46,165 nucleotides of DNA from Planctomycetota bacterium (GCA_030614715.1 JAUWTM010000012.1:1-46165); one strand, 5' to 3'; positions 23,919 through 32,195 are shown, counted from the stretch's first letter. Numbers and translations are program-made. Notes: a model not told the origin generated them from the letters alone.

Positions 23919-26120
23919 TTAATCCAGCAGAAGGGCGGCCAGGATGGGTGTGTTATCCGCTTCAAGGGCATCGATAGCCCTGTAATAATCTACTTTGTAT
24001 TCACGGTTCCTCTGGATTACCAGTACGGCACCGCCGGCCATCGTGTTCCAGCCTCTCTGTGCCGGCAATCGCGAGAAACCCGGCAGGTGGAACAATGTCA
24101 GGCTCGTCTGGGTCTGCAGCGACCTGACCTTGTCGCGCACGAGCTGGTTGGTTACGTAGGAACTGGATGGATCAGAACCCGGAGGCAGCACCAGGATTCG
24201 TTTACCCTCGACCTCCTGCGGTTCTACATCCTTACCGTGCGCGATCTCGGCAATACCGATCGATTCATCGACATCGAAGAATGTCAGGATTTTGCCGTTG
24301 GTCGCAGTATCGACCAGGAGTATCGGGTAAACACCCCGTGACAGCTCCTTGATTATTTTTTCAAGCTGTCCCCTCAGTCTGGGTGTATCCGGACCCGGAC
24401 ACACAAGCGACAGCGATTTCATGCCGCTTCGGAGTGTCGACAGTGCAAGTGTTCCCGCTGCACGCGCTATTTCCTCATCGGTTGCCTTGACCACCTTTGT
24501 TACCGGGCTTCCGTTGAGGAGGTCAAGAAGCTGGTCAGCCCTGCGGATCCGGGGGTCGGTCATTTCGAGAAGGAATGCAAGGAATATTCCAAGGACCAGC
24601 CCGAGTCCCAGTCCCATAGCCAGGTTTTTCTTGATGCTGGGATATATCTGCCGGTCCGGAGCGACTGCGCGGTCAATGATACGATTACCGACCGAGTAAC
24701 TCGCTGTGATCAGGCGTGCTTCGTCAAGACGTTGTGCGAGTAGGCGGTATGCAGCCTCCGATACATCCCTTTCGCGCTCGAGCTCAAGAAGGTCTCTCTC
24801 CACGCCCGGAATGGAGTACATGTTTTGTTCAAGGCCTGAGATTATCCCGCCGAGGTCGCTTCTTTGTCCGATTAATCCCCTTGTGGTCGATGAAATCGCC
24901 CCGAGTATATTTTCACGGACGTTCAGTATCGATTCTCGCTTGGCGATCACCGATGGGTGGCTTTCAGTGTAATCGAGGAGGAGATCGTCGAGCTCAACTG
25001 TCAGCCGTGCATGGTCAGCAGCAAGCTGCGCGATGAGCGGATCGCCCGTAAGGGAAGGGGGGACTGCAAACGAGTCGTCGTTGAGGCTGGATGCCAGACG
25101 GGAATGGACTCCCTGCAATAGTGAGACCCTTAGATCAAGGTCAATTTTCTCCGCTTCACGGGCTGACAGTTCACTTACAGCAAGGCTGGCTTCCTGGGGC
25201 ATCGATACAACACCGAACTGATTTTTATATTCCGCCAGGGCTTCCTCGGCGTCCGTCAGTTCTCCAAGAACCTCGTTCAGACGATCCTCGATTAATGCTG
25301 TCTGCGATGATCCGAGGCCTTCCTTCCATTCCGTGTTACGCCTGTCGTACTCGTCTATCACTGCATTTACTACATCCCGCGCAAGTCCGGGATTCGTGTC
25401 CTTGTACTGGAGCTGGATGAGGTTTGTCCGGGTCGATCCACCAAGCGCCGAGACTCTCAGCATCTCGCGGTAGGTACGAAGGGTATCGTAAAGTCCCCTT
25501 GGCTTGAGCTCGAATTCAGTTCCTGCCGGACCCTTCATGGAAGCGACAGTCAGCGAGAGCTGGTCGGATACGAAAGGATCTCCCTGGTGACCCGTTCCGA
25601 GATCGCCTGATGGCCCGGAGATGCGGTAATTACCGGAATCGTCTGTAAATGTGAGAGTGAACGCCGTGTCGATACTCCCCGATGGGAATTCAGCGTCCAC
25701 TATCCTGATATCCCTGAGCTGTCTCTGCAGGCGGTCTGAGAGCACGAACATCGTTGCTTTCGTCAGCGGTCCTCCATGCGTGGTGTCGGTAATTTTGACC
25801 TGCAGATCGAGGTCGTCAATAACTGACAATGCGATCGACCTGCTTCTGACGATCTCGATCTCGCTGTTGAGGGAGGATGAACCACCACTGAAAGATATCA
25901 ATTCGCTGAGAGCGCCCAATGCCCCGCCCTGTGATGTAATCTGGAAGGACCCGTTGGCCTCGTAGACAGGCGCACCGGCAAGCGCGACGAAGGTCAGGAA
26001 GACCCCGAGGAGCACCATGCAGCCAATTATCAGCTCTCTCCTGGTGGTCAGGAGGCTGAAAAAATCGGCAAGGGAAAATTCCTTTTCGCGTTCAGCCACA
26101 GTTTTGCCATAGGGGTTCAA
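23919..26120 (-). CDS. Wzc-like polysaccharide copolymerase with degenerate kinase domain
   Basis: A 733-aa inner-membrane protein. The first membrane helix (about 30-50) is followed by a Wzz domain, a long helical coiled-coil periplasmic part (about 260-460, with a GNVR-like segment) and a second helix (about 495-515: GLGLGLVLGIFLAFLLEM). The cytoplasmic C-terminal ~200 residues align with BY-kinase domains by landmarks, such as YPILLVDTATNG for the Walker A' region. The P-loop, however, reads SLVCPGPDTPRLRGQ where GEGKST is expected, so the ATP-binding Lys is absent. There is no C-terminal Tyr cluster. I infer it still sets polymer length or gates export with Wza but is not an autokinase. 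Confidence 0.85.
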   Translation of the reverse strand: MNPYGKTVAEREKEFSLADFFSLLTTRRELIIGCMVLLGVFLTFVALAGAPVYEANGSFQITSQGGALGALSELISFSGGSSSLNSEIEIVRSRSIALSVIDDLDLQVKITDTTHGGPLTKATMFVLSDRLQRQLRDIRIVDAEFPSGSIDTAFTLTFTDDSGNYRISGPSGDLGTGHQGDPFVSDQLSLTVASMKGPAGTEFELKPRGLYDTLRTYREMLRVSALGGSTRTNLIQLQYKDTNPGLARDVVNAVIDEYDRRNTEWKEGLGSSQTALIEDRLNEVLGELTDAEEALAEYKNQFGVVSMPQEASLAVSELSAREAEKIDLDLRVSLLQGVHSRLASSLNDDSFAVPPSLTGDPLIAQLAADHARLTVELDDLLLDYTESHPSVIAKRESILNVRENILGAISSTTRGLIGQRSDLGGIISGLEQNMYSIPGVERDLLELERERDVSEAAYRLLAQRLDEARLITASYSVGNRIIDRAVAPDRQIYPSIKKNLAMGLGLGLVLGIFLAFLLEMTDPRIRRADQLLDLLNGSPVTKVVKATDEEIARAAGTLALSTLRSGMKSLSLVCPGPDTPRLRGQLEKIIKELSRGVYPILLVDTATNGKILTFFDVDESIGIAEIAHGKDVEPQEVEGKRILVLPPGSDPSSSYVTNQLVRDKVRSLQTQTSLTLFHLPGFSRLPAQRGWNTMAGGAVLVIQRNREYKVDYYRAIDALEADNTPILAALLLD

Positions 26121-26334
26121 ATCGACGGGATACTACCCCAGCCGTCCTGAACCGGTCAAGGTAACAGAAAGAATAAGGGATTTTCATCCCGGGTTATTTT
26201 TCGACTGAAATATGCTTACATTAAGGGCATATTATTGATTATTGGGGCGTTCATGCGGTTGATTTTCTGGCCTCTGACGGCTAAACTACCGCCATCCGTT
26301 GCCGAAGAGTCATCTCCGGCAGGGGTTGTTTCGT

Positions 26335-26769
26335 ATGCAAACGTACATTCCACCTGATTACATCAGCTTTTCATGGGTGCTGTTTTTCGGCGTTGGCGCC
26401 CTTGCTTTCGCGTGCGTCGGGCTTGGGGTGTCCTGGCTCGTGCGATACAAGCAGCCGGGTGGAAGGAAGTACGAGACATACGAATGTGCCGAGGAGCCGA
26501 TCGGACCCGCATGGATCCGGTTCAACCTGCGGTACTACTATTTCGCACTGTTATTCCTGCTGTTCGATGTTGAAATCGCGTTTTTCTACCCGTGGGCAGT
26601 TGCGTTCCAGTCGATGAAACCGAGATTCAGCCATGCGGCCGGTACTATCGGATTCTTCGAGGAATATAACTTCGGCTTCGCGATCTTTGGAGAAATGCTG
26701 TTTTTCATCTTTCTTCTCACCCTTGCGTGGGCATACGCCTGGCGGAAGGGTTACCTTAAGTGGGAATAG
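26335..26769 (+). CDS. nuoA: NADH-quinone oxidoreductase subunit A
   Basis: A 144-aa membrane subunit of respiratory complex I with three hydrophobic helices. Family landmarks are KYETYECAEEPIGPAW, RFNLRYYYFALLFLLFDVE and the acidic residues of helix 2-3 (DVEIAFFYPW). The frame is open from a TTG at 26299, but the ATG at 26335 (MQTYIPPDY) gives the normal family N-terminus, with CAGGGG about 10 nt upstream. It heads the cluster nuoA, 88-aa gene, nuoB, nuoC with short gaps, so these are co-transcribed. It couples electron transfer from NADH or another donor to proton pumping. Confidence 0.93.
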   Translation: MQTYIPPDYISFSWVLFFGVGALAFACVGLGVSWLVRYKQPGGRKYETYECAEEPIGPAWIRFNLRYYYFALLFLLFDVEIAFFYPWAVAFQSMKPRFSHAAGTIGFFEEYNFGFAIFGEMLFFIFLLTLAWAYAWRKGYLKWE

Positions 26770-26787
26770 CGAATCTGTATTATTAAC

Positions 26788-27054
26788 ATGGAGGAAGAGG
26801 ACTTGGGTTCCGACAACGGTTCCGGACGATTATGGGCTGATATCAAAAGCCTTGTACTAAGCGATAAAATCCATCCGGTCGAGGGATACGAATTTCCGCA
26901 GGAAACCGTAGCCCAGTTCTGGAAGGACGTATTCGAAGAAAAAGGCATTAACGTTTTCGGCATGCAGGAGATCCCGTCGGGTGTGTGTGTGCTTCAGACG
27001 GACTTTCAGCTTCCGGATGATCCACCTGACTGGCTCTTTCAGGCAGAAGAATAA
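26788..27054 (+). CDS. Small acidic protein between nuoA and nuoB
   Basis: An 88-aa soluble acidic protein that I do not recognise. It has no Cys cluster for iron-sulfur binding, no signal peptide and no membrane segment. Motifs: [20 protein letters not shown], then [15 protein letters not shown], and an acidic tail ([12 protein letters not shown]). It starts 18 bp after the nuoA stop and ends 2 bp before the nuoB ATG, so it is clearly part of the operon. nuoA and nuoB are normally adjacent, which makes an extra gene here notable. It could be a lineage-specific assembly or accessory factor; that is inference from position only. Confidence 0.7.
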   Translation: MEEEDLGSDNGSGRLWADIKSLVLSDKIHPVEGYEFPQETVAQFWKDVFEEKGINVFGMQEIPSGVCVLQTDFQLPDDPPDWLFQAEE

Positions 27055-27056
27055 CC

Positions 27057-27545
27057 ATGGGCCTTCTTGAAAAAGAATATAACCCGGGGATTGCCCTGAC
27101 AACGATCGATTCGATCCTGAACTGGGCCAAGCGATCCAGCATCTGGCCGCTTACCTTCGGTATCGCGTGCTGCGCCATCGAGATGATCATCACCGGTAGC
27201 GCAAGGTTCGATATGTCACGTTTCGGAGCAGAGGTTTTCCGGGCGACTCCAAGGCAGGCTGACCTGATGATAGTCTGCGGAACGGTAAACCAGAAAATGG
27301 CGCCCAGGCTCAAACTCCTGTACGACCAGATGCCGGCTCACAAGAAAGTTATCGCGATGGGGTCATGCGCAATTTCCGGCGGCCCTTACGTCAATACTTA
27401 CAACGTGGTGAACGGTGCCGACCTGCTGGTGCCTGTCGATGTGTACGTACCGGGTTGTCCACCCCGTCCCGAAGCACTTCTCGACGGGATCATGAAACTG
27501 CAGGCATTAATCGATAAGGAAACTCTGGCCAGGAAAAAGGCCTGA
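27057..27545 (+). CDS. nuoB: NADH-quinone oxidoreductase subunit B
   Basis: A 162-aa subunit that carries the N2 [4Fe-4S] cluster, the last electron carrier before quinone. All four ligand Cys are present: Cys38 and Cys39 in [10 protein letters not shown], Cys104 in [10 protein letters not shown] and Cys134 in [10 protein letters not shown]. Length and motifs are normal. It begins 2 bp after the preceding 88-aa gene, implying translational coupling, and is followed after 6 bp by nuoC. Confidence 0.96.
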   Translation: MGLLEKEYNPGIALTTIDSILNWAKRSSIWPLTFGIACCAIEMIITGSARFDMSRFGAEVFRATPRQADLMIVCGTVNQKMAPRLKLLYDQMPAHKKVIAMGSCAISGGPYVNTYNVVNGADLLVPVDVYVPGCPPRPEALLDGIMKLQALIDKETLARKKA

Positions 27546-27551
27546 TATTAA

Positions 27552-28217
27552 ATGGGGAAGAAAACAAAACCACCGGCTCCTCCACCTGAACCGCCCGAAC
27601 CCGAAGGCGGCAAGCAGTGGAGCGACGTCATGAACTCCATCCTGGACGCAGTGGGCAGGAAATTTCCCGACGTGCAGCGTCGTGACGTCCGAATGGTAAA
27701 TGAACCTGCATTGCTTGTTGATCCTTCCAATGTCGTAGATCTGGCCGGTTTCCTGAAAGACAATGACATTTATTCGTTCAATTACTGCCGCTCGGTGACA
27801 GGCCTTGATAAGGTGGACCGTTTCGAGGTTGTTTACAACCTGACGAGAATGCCTCTGCCAGAAGAGGAACGCGGATTCACAGCTGAAACGATAGCCGTAG
27901 TTGTTGTAATCGGGAACCGTGAGAAGCCTGAAACCCAGACTCTGCTTGACCTCTGGCCCAGTGTGGACCTGCAGGAACGCGAAGTGTACGACCTTGTTGG
28001 CATAGTGTTCTCAGGACATCCTGACCTGCGGCGGGTACTTCTGGACGAGGACTTCGAGGGATTCCCGCTGAGGAAAGATTACCCGCTTATCGGTAAGCTG
28101 GCCGACATGGAAGCTATCGGCGCATACCTTGATGAGCACCAGATAAAGACCATGAAAGAGGCCGAAGGCCTTGAGTTTGATCCAGTAAAAGACGTACCGC
28201 CGAATTACAAGCGGTAA
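27552..28217 (+). CDS. nuoC: NADH-quinone oxidoreductase subunit C
   Basis: A 221-aa peripheral-arm subunit. It has an unusual Pro-rich N-terminal tail (PPAPPPEPPEPEGG, about residues 8-20), absent from most homologues. The rest is standard, with WPSVDLQEREVYDLVGI followed by GHPDLRRVLLDEDFEG and FPLRKDYP, the family signature. It starts 6 bp after the nuoB stop with little Shine-Dalgarno sequence, so it is probably coupled to nuoB. The expected neighbour nuoD is 2.7 kb away, beyond four small barrel genes. It is not fused to NuoD. Confidence 0.94.
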   Translation: MGKKTKPPAPPPEPPEPEGGKQWSDVMNSILDAVGRKFPDVQRRDVRMVNEPALLVDPSNVVDLAGFLKDNDIYSFNYCRSVTGLDKVDRFEVVYNLTRMPLPEEERGFTAETIAVVVVIGNREKPETQTLLDLWPSVDLQEREVYDLVGIVFSGHPDLRRVLLDEDFEGFPLRKDYPLIGKLADMEAIGAYLDEHQIKTMKEAEGLEFDPVKDVPPNYKR

Positions 28218-28351
28218 GGTGTTACAGATTTCATCAGGAATTAATTAGGCTTTATCGGATTAAATCGGTTACAATACGTGATATTAATAACAGCAACGAG
28301 TCAATCTGTACGAGGCTCGTATTATCCTTTACAAGGAGGAGAACCGACAAG

Positions 28352-28813
28352 ATGCGCAAACTACTAGTATTGCTGCTTGCGTTAGGCCTGTTCTTCACTG
28401 CCAGTCCCGCGTTCGCCCAGGACTATGACCTTGAGATGGGATTTTTCTCAATCGGTCTCGGTGGTGGATTCGGTGACGACTACGATCCAGGTCCGTTCGT
28501 ATTAAGTGGTAAGTACTGGGATCCCCAGTGGGAACTCGGTGCGGACGTGTATTGGAGTGGCGACACTGAGGACGAGTACGACCAGATCGGTATGGTATGG
28601 CTTGCCTATCGCTACGATCTGAGCGTAAACGACGACAGTGCAACCTACGTAGGTATCGGTGGCGCTGGAATTTTCCAGGAATATGCATTCGGTAACCAGT
28701 TCGGACCCATTGGTCTGGTAGGCTGGGATTCCGATGTATGGGGTGCCGAGCTCAAGTGGGCATTCTTTGATCCCTCGATCATTTCCGCCGTCATCTATTA
28801 CCACTTCGAGTAG
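28352..28813 (+). CDS. Small outer-membrane beta-barrel protein, family A1
   Basis: A 153-aa protein with a Sec signal peptide (MRKLLV to SPAFA) and about 130 mature residues of alternating strands. It ends IYYHFE; the terminal aromatic strand resembles the C-terminal signature recognised by the BAM machinery. Size fits an 8-stranded barrel (OmpA/OmpX-like or PagP-like in shape). Good ribosome-binding site (AAGGAGGAG). Closely related to the next gene: GLGGGFGD, LSGKYWD, DQIGMVWLAYR and WGAELKWAFFDPS are shared. It is followed by a strong terminator at 28893-28921. No function recognised. Confidence 0.72.
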   Translation: MRKLLVLLLALGLFFTASPAFAQDYDLEMGFFSIGLGGGFGDDYDPGPFVLSGKYWDPQWELGADVYWSGDTEDEYDQIGMVWLAYRYDLSVNDDSATYVGIGGAGIFQEYAFGNQFGPIGLVGWDSDVWGAELKWAFFDPSIISAVIYYHFE

Positions 28814-28892
28814 CTCGTGATATCACGGGTACAGGTTGAAGCCGTCCGGGAATATCCTGGGAGTCTTCGATCTGCATGAACTCAGATAATCC

Positions 28893-28921
28893 GGCCGGTA
28901 CTACCCGGCCTTTCTAGTTTT
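28893..28921 (+). terminator. Rho-independent terminator after barrel gene A1
   Basis: Perfect 6-bp GC stem GGCCGG (28893-28898) with CCGGCC (28905-28910), 6-nt loop, followed by TTTCTAGTTTT. It would end the nuoABC plus barrel A1 transcript. Confidence 0.75.
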
Positions 28922-29064
28922 AGGCAGATTCCAATCCATGGAACTTCGTCAATTCAGTCTTTTAATCAGATTTTATTGGTATTAATCTCTCAAATCGAAT
29001 AAAATACGCCCTGACTGAACTGTTACAGTAAATATTCAGTCATCCTTGTGGAGGACAGAGAGCA

Positions 29065-29523
29065 TTGAAAAAATACCTTCTCATTCTGGCTTCACTTTTA
29101 ATCCTGGCGATCCCATCCCCCCTGTACGCTTTAGACCTTGGGCTCGATTTCGACGGGAACTTCTCCGTTGGGCTCGGGGGAGGTTTCGGGGACAACGATG
29201 TCGGTCCGGGCGTGCTGAGCGGAAAATACTGGGACGACTGGCTTGAGATCGGTGGCGAGATTTACTACGACGGTGATCAGGAAGACGAGATCGACCAGCT
29301 TGGGCTTCTCTGGCTGATCTACCGTCATAACCTCCACGTCGAAGAGAACAACACTCCGTGGCTTGGTGTTGGTATCGGTGAGACCCTGGATGCGAATTCG
29401 TATGAAAAGTCCTTCGGCTTTATCGGGGCTATGGGCTGGGAAGGCCGACGGTGGGGCATGGAGCTGAAGTGGGGCTACTTCGATCCTTCACTTTATTCAT
29501 TTGTTGTCTACTATCATTTCTAG
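29065..29523 (+). CDS. Small outer-membrane beta-barrel protein, family A2
   Basis: A 152-aa paralogue of the gene at 28352-28813, with signal peptide (MKKYLLIL to PLYA) and C-terminus VVYYHF ending in Phe, as outer-membrane barrels do. It uses a TTG start at 29065, supported by GGAGG at 29050-29054 and by alignment with the paralogue's signal peptide. Shared blocks are FSVGLGGGFGD, VLSGKYWDDW, DQLGLLWLIYR and ELKWGYFDPS. It comes after a terminator, so it probably has its own promoter in the 28921-29050 gap. Role unknown. Confidence 0.72.
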   Translation: MKKYLLILASLLILAIPSPLYALDLGLDFDGNFSVGLGGGFGDNDVGPGVLSGKYWDDWLEIGGEIYYDGDQEDEIDQLGLLWLIYRHNLHVEENNTPWLGVGIGETLDANSYEKSFGFIGAMGWEGRRWGMELKWGYFDPSLYSFVVYYHF

Positions 29524-29610
29524 CATGTAATTAAGAACCGCACGGCAGTGCTCTGGGATTTTAATGCTGTAAGTTTGAACAGTAAATTTCCAAAAAAGAG
29601 GGTGTATGAG

Positions 29611-30096
29611 ATGTTCAAACGTCTATCGATCCTGCTTGGTATCAGTTTAATCCTCATTTTGCTCCCATCACCTGTACTCGCAAATGACATGGATTTCATG
29701 GATGGATTTGCTCTTGGTGCCGGGTTCAGCCAGGGGACTGAAAATGCTGCTGATGAATCCTTCGCGTTCAGTATCAAGACCCAGGGCCATCGGTGGCAGT
29801 ACGGCGTGGATTTCTGCATGAGCGAGGACAGGGGCGGAATCGGCGACAACAACTTCGCTTTCCTGTGGGCGGCATGGACCGAGGAGTTTCAGCGTCCTGA
29901 ATGGCAGGATTACGGTATCTATGCCGGCGCGGGAGCGGGATTCCTTCTGCTCTCGGATGACCTGACCGAATGGCCGGTCGGACCTTTCGTAATGCTGGGC
30001 TGGGACCTGTCGTCCCAGGCTGGCCTTGAGGGTAAGGTCGGCTGGTTCGGCGAGGAAATGTGGGGTACGGCGATGTTCTACTGGTATTTCGAATAA
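29611..30096 (+). CDS. Small outer-membrane beta-barrel protein, family B1
   Basis: A 161-aa protein. The start at 29611 (MFKRLSI) gives a normal signal peptide (to SPVLA); an upstream in-frame ATG would only add a non-signal leader. The mature part has GLGAG-like strands, CMSEDRGGIGDNNFAFLW and a terminal MFYWYFE. It pairs with the next gene (30109-30594), sharing NQ/SQGTENAADESFA, MSEDxGGxGDNNF and AGWF/VGWFG. A and B pairs are distantly related to each other by layout (signal, G-rich first strand, terminal aromatic strand). A possible outer-membrane barrel of unknown function. Confidence 0.7.
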   Translation: MFKRLSILLGISLILILLPSPVLANDMDFMDGFALGAGFSQGTENAADESFAFSIKTQGHRWQYGVDFCMSEDRGGIGDNNFAFLWAAWTEEFQRPEWQDYGIYAGAGAGFLLLSDDLTEWPVGPFVMLGWDLSSQAGLEGKVGWFGEEMWGTAMFYWYFE

Positions 30097-30108
30097 CTGG
30101 AGAGACAC

Positions 30109-30594
30109 ATGGTTAGAGTTTACGTGCTGCTGATCGCAATTCTTTTTATTGCAGGATTGCTGGTTCCGGCTGCCGCGAGTGCAGAGCTGGAATACCATCA
30201 CAACGGACTGGCTATTGGCGTCGGTATTAACCAGGCGACCCAGAATGAAGCCAATGAATCCTTCGCTGCGAGCATCAAGTACCGGAGGTACCACTGGGAA
30301 GCAGGTTTTGACGCCTGTATGTCCGAGGACTTCGGCGGTGTTGGGGATAACAACTTCGGTGTTGCCTGGCTTGCTTACATCGAGGAATTCAACAGGCCCG
30401 CCGACTCAACGTATGGCCTGTACGCCGGGCTTGGCGCAGGGCTTTTTATCCTGGAGGATGAATTTATCGATCAGTCAGTGGGTCCCCTGGCTGTAGCTGG
30501 CTGGGACTGGGGAGATGAAACCGGATCGGAACTGAAGGCAGGCTGGTTCGGAGATAGCTTCTGGGCATCGCTGATAGTGTACTGGTACTTTTAA
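30109..30594 (+). CDS. Small outer-membrane beta-barrel protein, family B2
   Basis: A 161-aa paralogue of the preceding gene, 12 bp downstream of it, so co-transcribed. Signal peptide ends near PAAASA. The mature protein shares NQATQNEANESFAASI, CMSEDFGGVGDNNFGVAWL and a C-terminus VYWYF ending in Phe. One Cys is conserved in both B proteins (in DACMSED/DFCMSED). Likely a small outer-membrane barrel; function unknown. The tandem pair and the A pair together make four such genes inserted between nuoC and nuoD. Confidence 0.7.
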   Translation: MVRVYVLLIAILFIAGLLVPAAASAELEYHHNGLAIGVGINQATQNEANESFAASIKYRRYHWEAGFDACMSEDFGGVGDNNFGVAWLAYIEEFNRPADSTYGLYAGLGAGLFILEDEFIDQSVGPLAVAGWDWGDETGSELKAGWFGDSFWASLIVYWYF

Positions 30595-30701
30595 AACAGG
30601 AAAAAGCGATAACAGGAATACGAGCTTTTTTCACCCTGATTAATTATATCGATCAGTAATTTTAGGTGCGCGACCGTGCGTTTTGCGCTATCATGCTCAC
30701 T

Positions 30702-30724
30702 TCAGGACAGCCATCCTGAGATTT
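30702..30724 (+). terminator. Possible weak terminator before the micro-ORF/nuoD unit
   Basis: Stem TCAGGA (30702-30707) with TCCTGA (30714-30719), 6-nt loop, followed by GATTTTG. The stem is short and the U-run weak, so it may be an attenuator, or not functional. Confidence 0.3.
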
Positions 30725-30767
30725 TGTGTTGCACCTGCAGGCATAAAGGGGTCCTGACGGAGTATCG

Positions 30768-30863
30768 ATGCAATTTTCAAATCAGATGATCGCGCTCATT
30801 CTTGTATTCCTTGCGCTGATGTCTGTAATGGTACTCTGGTTCGTTAGAAAAAGAAGTAAATAG
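30768..30863 (+). CDS. 31-aa single-pass membrane micro-protein upstream of nuoD
   Basis: A short ORF of 31 codons starting at ATG 30768 with GGAG 5 nt upstream and stopping at TAG 30861-30863, 21 bp before the nuoD start. It has a hydrophobic run of about 18 residues (IALILVFLALMSVMVLWF) after a polar start and ends with positive residues (VRKRSK), the layout of a one-helix inner-membrane peptide with cytoplasmic C-terminus by the positive-inside rule. Its good ribosome-binding site and tight spacing support real translation. It may be a complex I accessory peptide or a leader; no family recognised. Confidence 0.5.
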   Translation: MQFSNQMIALILVFLALMSVMVLWFVRKRSK

Positions 30864-30884
30864 CCCGGACAAGGTGATCGTTTA

Positions 30885-32036
30885 ATGGCTTTTTCATTGA
30901 CACCAACCCAGCTGAAACAACGTACCGAGATGGATACCGATGATTTCTGGCTTAACATGGGTCCGCAGCACCCGTCCACTCACGGTGTCCTCAGGGTTCT
31001 CCTGAGAATGAACGGTGAAATTATCAGGGAGGCAATACCGTATTTCGGCTACCTGCATCGGTGCTTTTCCAAGAAAGCCGAATCACTGAAATACCCGCAG
31101 GTTGTTCCGTACACGGATCGCTGGGACTACCTGGCTTCGATGGCTAACAACATGAGCTACTGCCTGGCTGTCGAGAAGCTCATGGGACTTGAGATTCCCC
31201 GTCGGGCTGACCTCATCCGCGTACTGGCCCTGGAACTTCAGCGAATCGCATCCCACCTTCTGTGGCTTGCATCCTTCGCGAACGACCTCGGTTCCTCAAC
31301 CATGCTCATGTACACGATGCGTGAGAGGGAGAAGATTGTCGATATCTTCGAGATGATGTGCGGCGCACGCCTGACATACCACTTCATCCGCATCGGCGGC
31401 GTCATGACCGATTGGGACGATCGGATGGATGAGGCAACACGCCTGGTCATGGAGGAAATGCCGAGACGCATTACTGAATACGAGGACCTGCTTACCGGTA
31501 ACGAGATCTTCAGGATGAGGGTCGAGGATATCGGTTATTTCAAACCTGAGGACGCGATCGCCTACGGCGCGACCGGTCCATGGCTTCGCGGTTCGGGCAT
31601 TCCATACGATCTCAGGCGGATCGAGCCGTATTCGCTTTACCCTGAGATGGATTTCCAGGTGCAGACCTCTGAGAAATGCGATGTTGTCGGACGGTACGAT
31701 GTGCGTATGAGCGAGATGTATGAGTCGGTCAGTATCGTGAACCAGTGCCTCGATAAACTTGCGGACGAGGGTCCCGGTGATTTCATCGCTCCCGACCTGC
31801 CGCGCGTGATAAAACCCCCTGCAGGGGAAGTGTACGCCGCGACTGAAAGCCCCCGCGGTGAACTGGGCCTCTATATCGTCAGCAACGGAACTGCAATACC
31901 CTACAGGGTACAGTGTCGCGCCCCCAGCTATGTTAATTTAACCAGCCTGGGCTATGTCAGTTCGGGTCATATGATCGCCGACTTCGTAGCGATTCTGGGG
32001 AGCATGGATATAGTTCTGGGTGAAGTGGACAGGTAA
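30885..32036 (+). CDS. nuoD: NADH-quinone oxidoreductase subunit D
   Basis: A 383-aa subunit of the quinone-binding arm of complex I (49-kDa homologue). Near the N-terminus is NMGPQHPSTHGVLR, and RIASHLLWLA plus GATGPWLRGSG follow. The C-terminal RAPSYVNL and ...DFVAILGSMDIVLGEVDR are the usual ends of the family. Length is standard and it is not fused to NuoC. It stands at the end of the plus-strand nuo block but separated from nuoC by four barrel genes and terminators. nuoE-N are not in the window. A repeat/GxxExxY cassette starts within 3 bp of its stop. Confidence 0.95.
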   Translation: MAFSLTPTQLKQRTEMDTDDFWLNMGPQHPSTHGVLRVLLRMNGEIIREAIPYFGYLHRCFSKKAESLKYPQVVPYTDRWDYLASMANNMSYCLAVEKLMGLEIPRRADLIRVLALELQRIASHLLWLASFANDLGSSTMLMYTMREREKIVDIFEMMCGARLTYHFIRIGGVMTDWDDRMDEATRLVMEEMPRRITEYEDLLTGNEIFRMRVEDIGYFKPEDAIAYGATGPWLRGSGIPYDLRRIEPYSLYPEMDFQVQTSEKCDVVGRYDVRMSEMYESVSIVNQCLDKLADEGPGDFIAPDLPRVIKPPAGEVYAATESPRGELGLYIVSNGTAIPYRVQCRAPSYVNLTSLGYVSSGHMIADFVAILGSMDIVLGEVDR

Positions 32037-32037
32037 G

Positions 32038-32172
32038 AGAAGAAGCACCACAGAGGCACAGAGACACAGAGTTGAAGAAAGAAGAAGCACCACAGAGACA
32101 CAGAGTTGAAGAAAGAAGAAGCACCACAGAGACACAGAGTTGAAGAAAGAAGAAGCACCACAGAGGCACAGA
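32038..32172 (+). repeat. 34-bp tandem repeat array upstream of the GxxExxY gene
   Basis: The core GCACCACAGAG recurs at 32045, 32087, 32121 and 32155, so spacings are 42, 34 and 34 bp. Units share GTTGAAGAAAGAAGAA linkers; the first unit carries 8 extra bases. All units are on the plus strand. The six-frame translations of this array are low-complexity and not genes. Confidence 0.9.
32045..32069 (+). repeat. Left arm of a 25-bp inverted repeat flanking the GxxExxY gene
   Basis: This 25-bp segment is the exact reverse complement of 32665-32689. Both arms have a purine-rich AGAGAAGAA-like outer flank. The pair encloses the GxxExxY gene and little else. Confidence 0.9.
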
Positions 32173-32195
32173 GATAAGATAGGAGGGAATCGACG

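Noticed and set aside
29525-29550. A 12-bp match to the REP2 hairpin core after barrel gene A2
   Set aside because: It lacks the GTAG start and the outer half of the hairpin, so it is at best a degraded remnant.
27552-32036. NuoC/NuoD fusion
   Set aside because: Both have complete separate ends and are 2.7 kb apart.
32045-32172. CRISPR array
   Set aside because: Period 34 with no unique spacers: the linkers are also repeated, and no cas genes are near.
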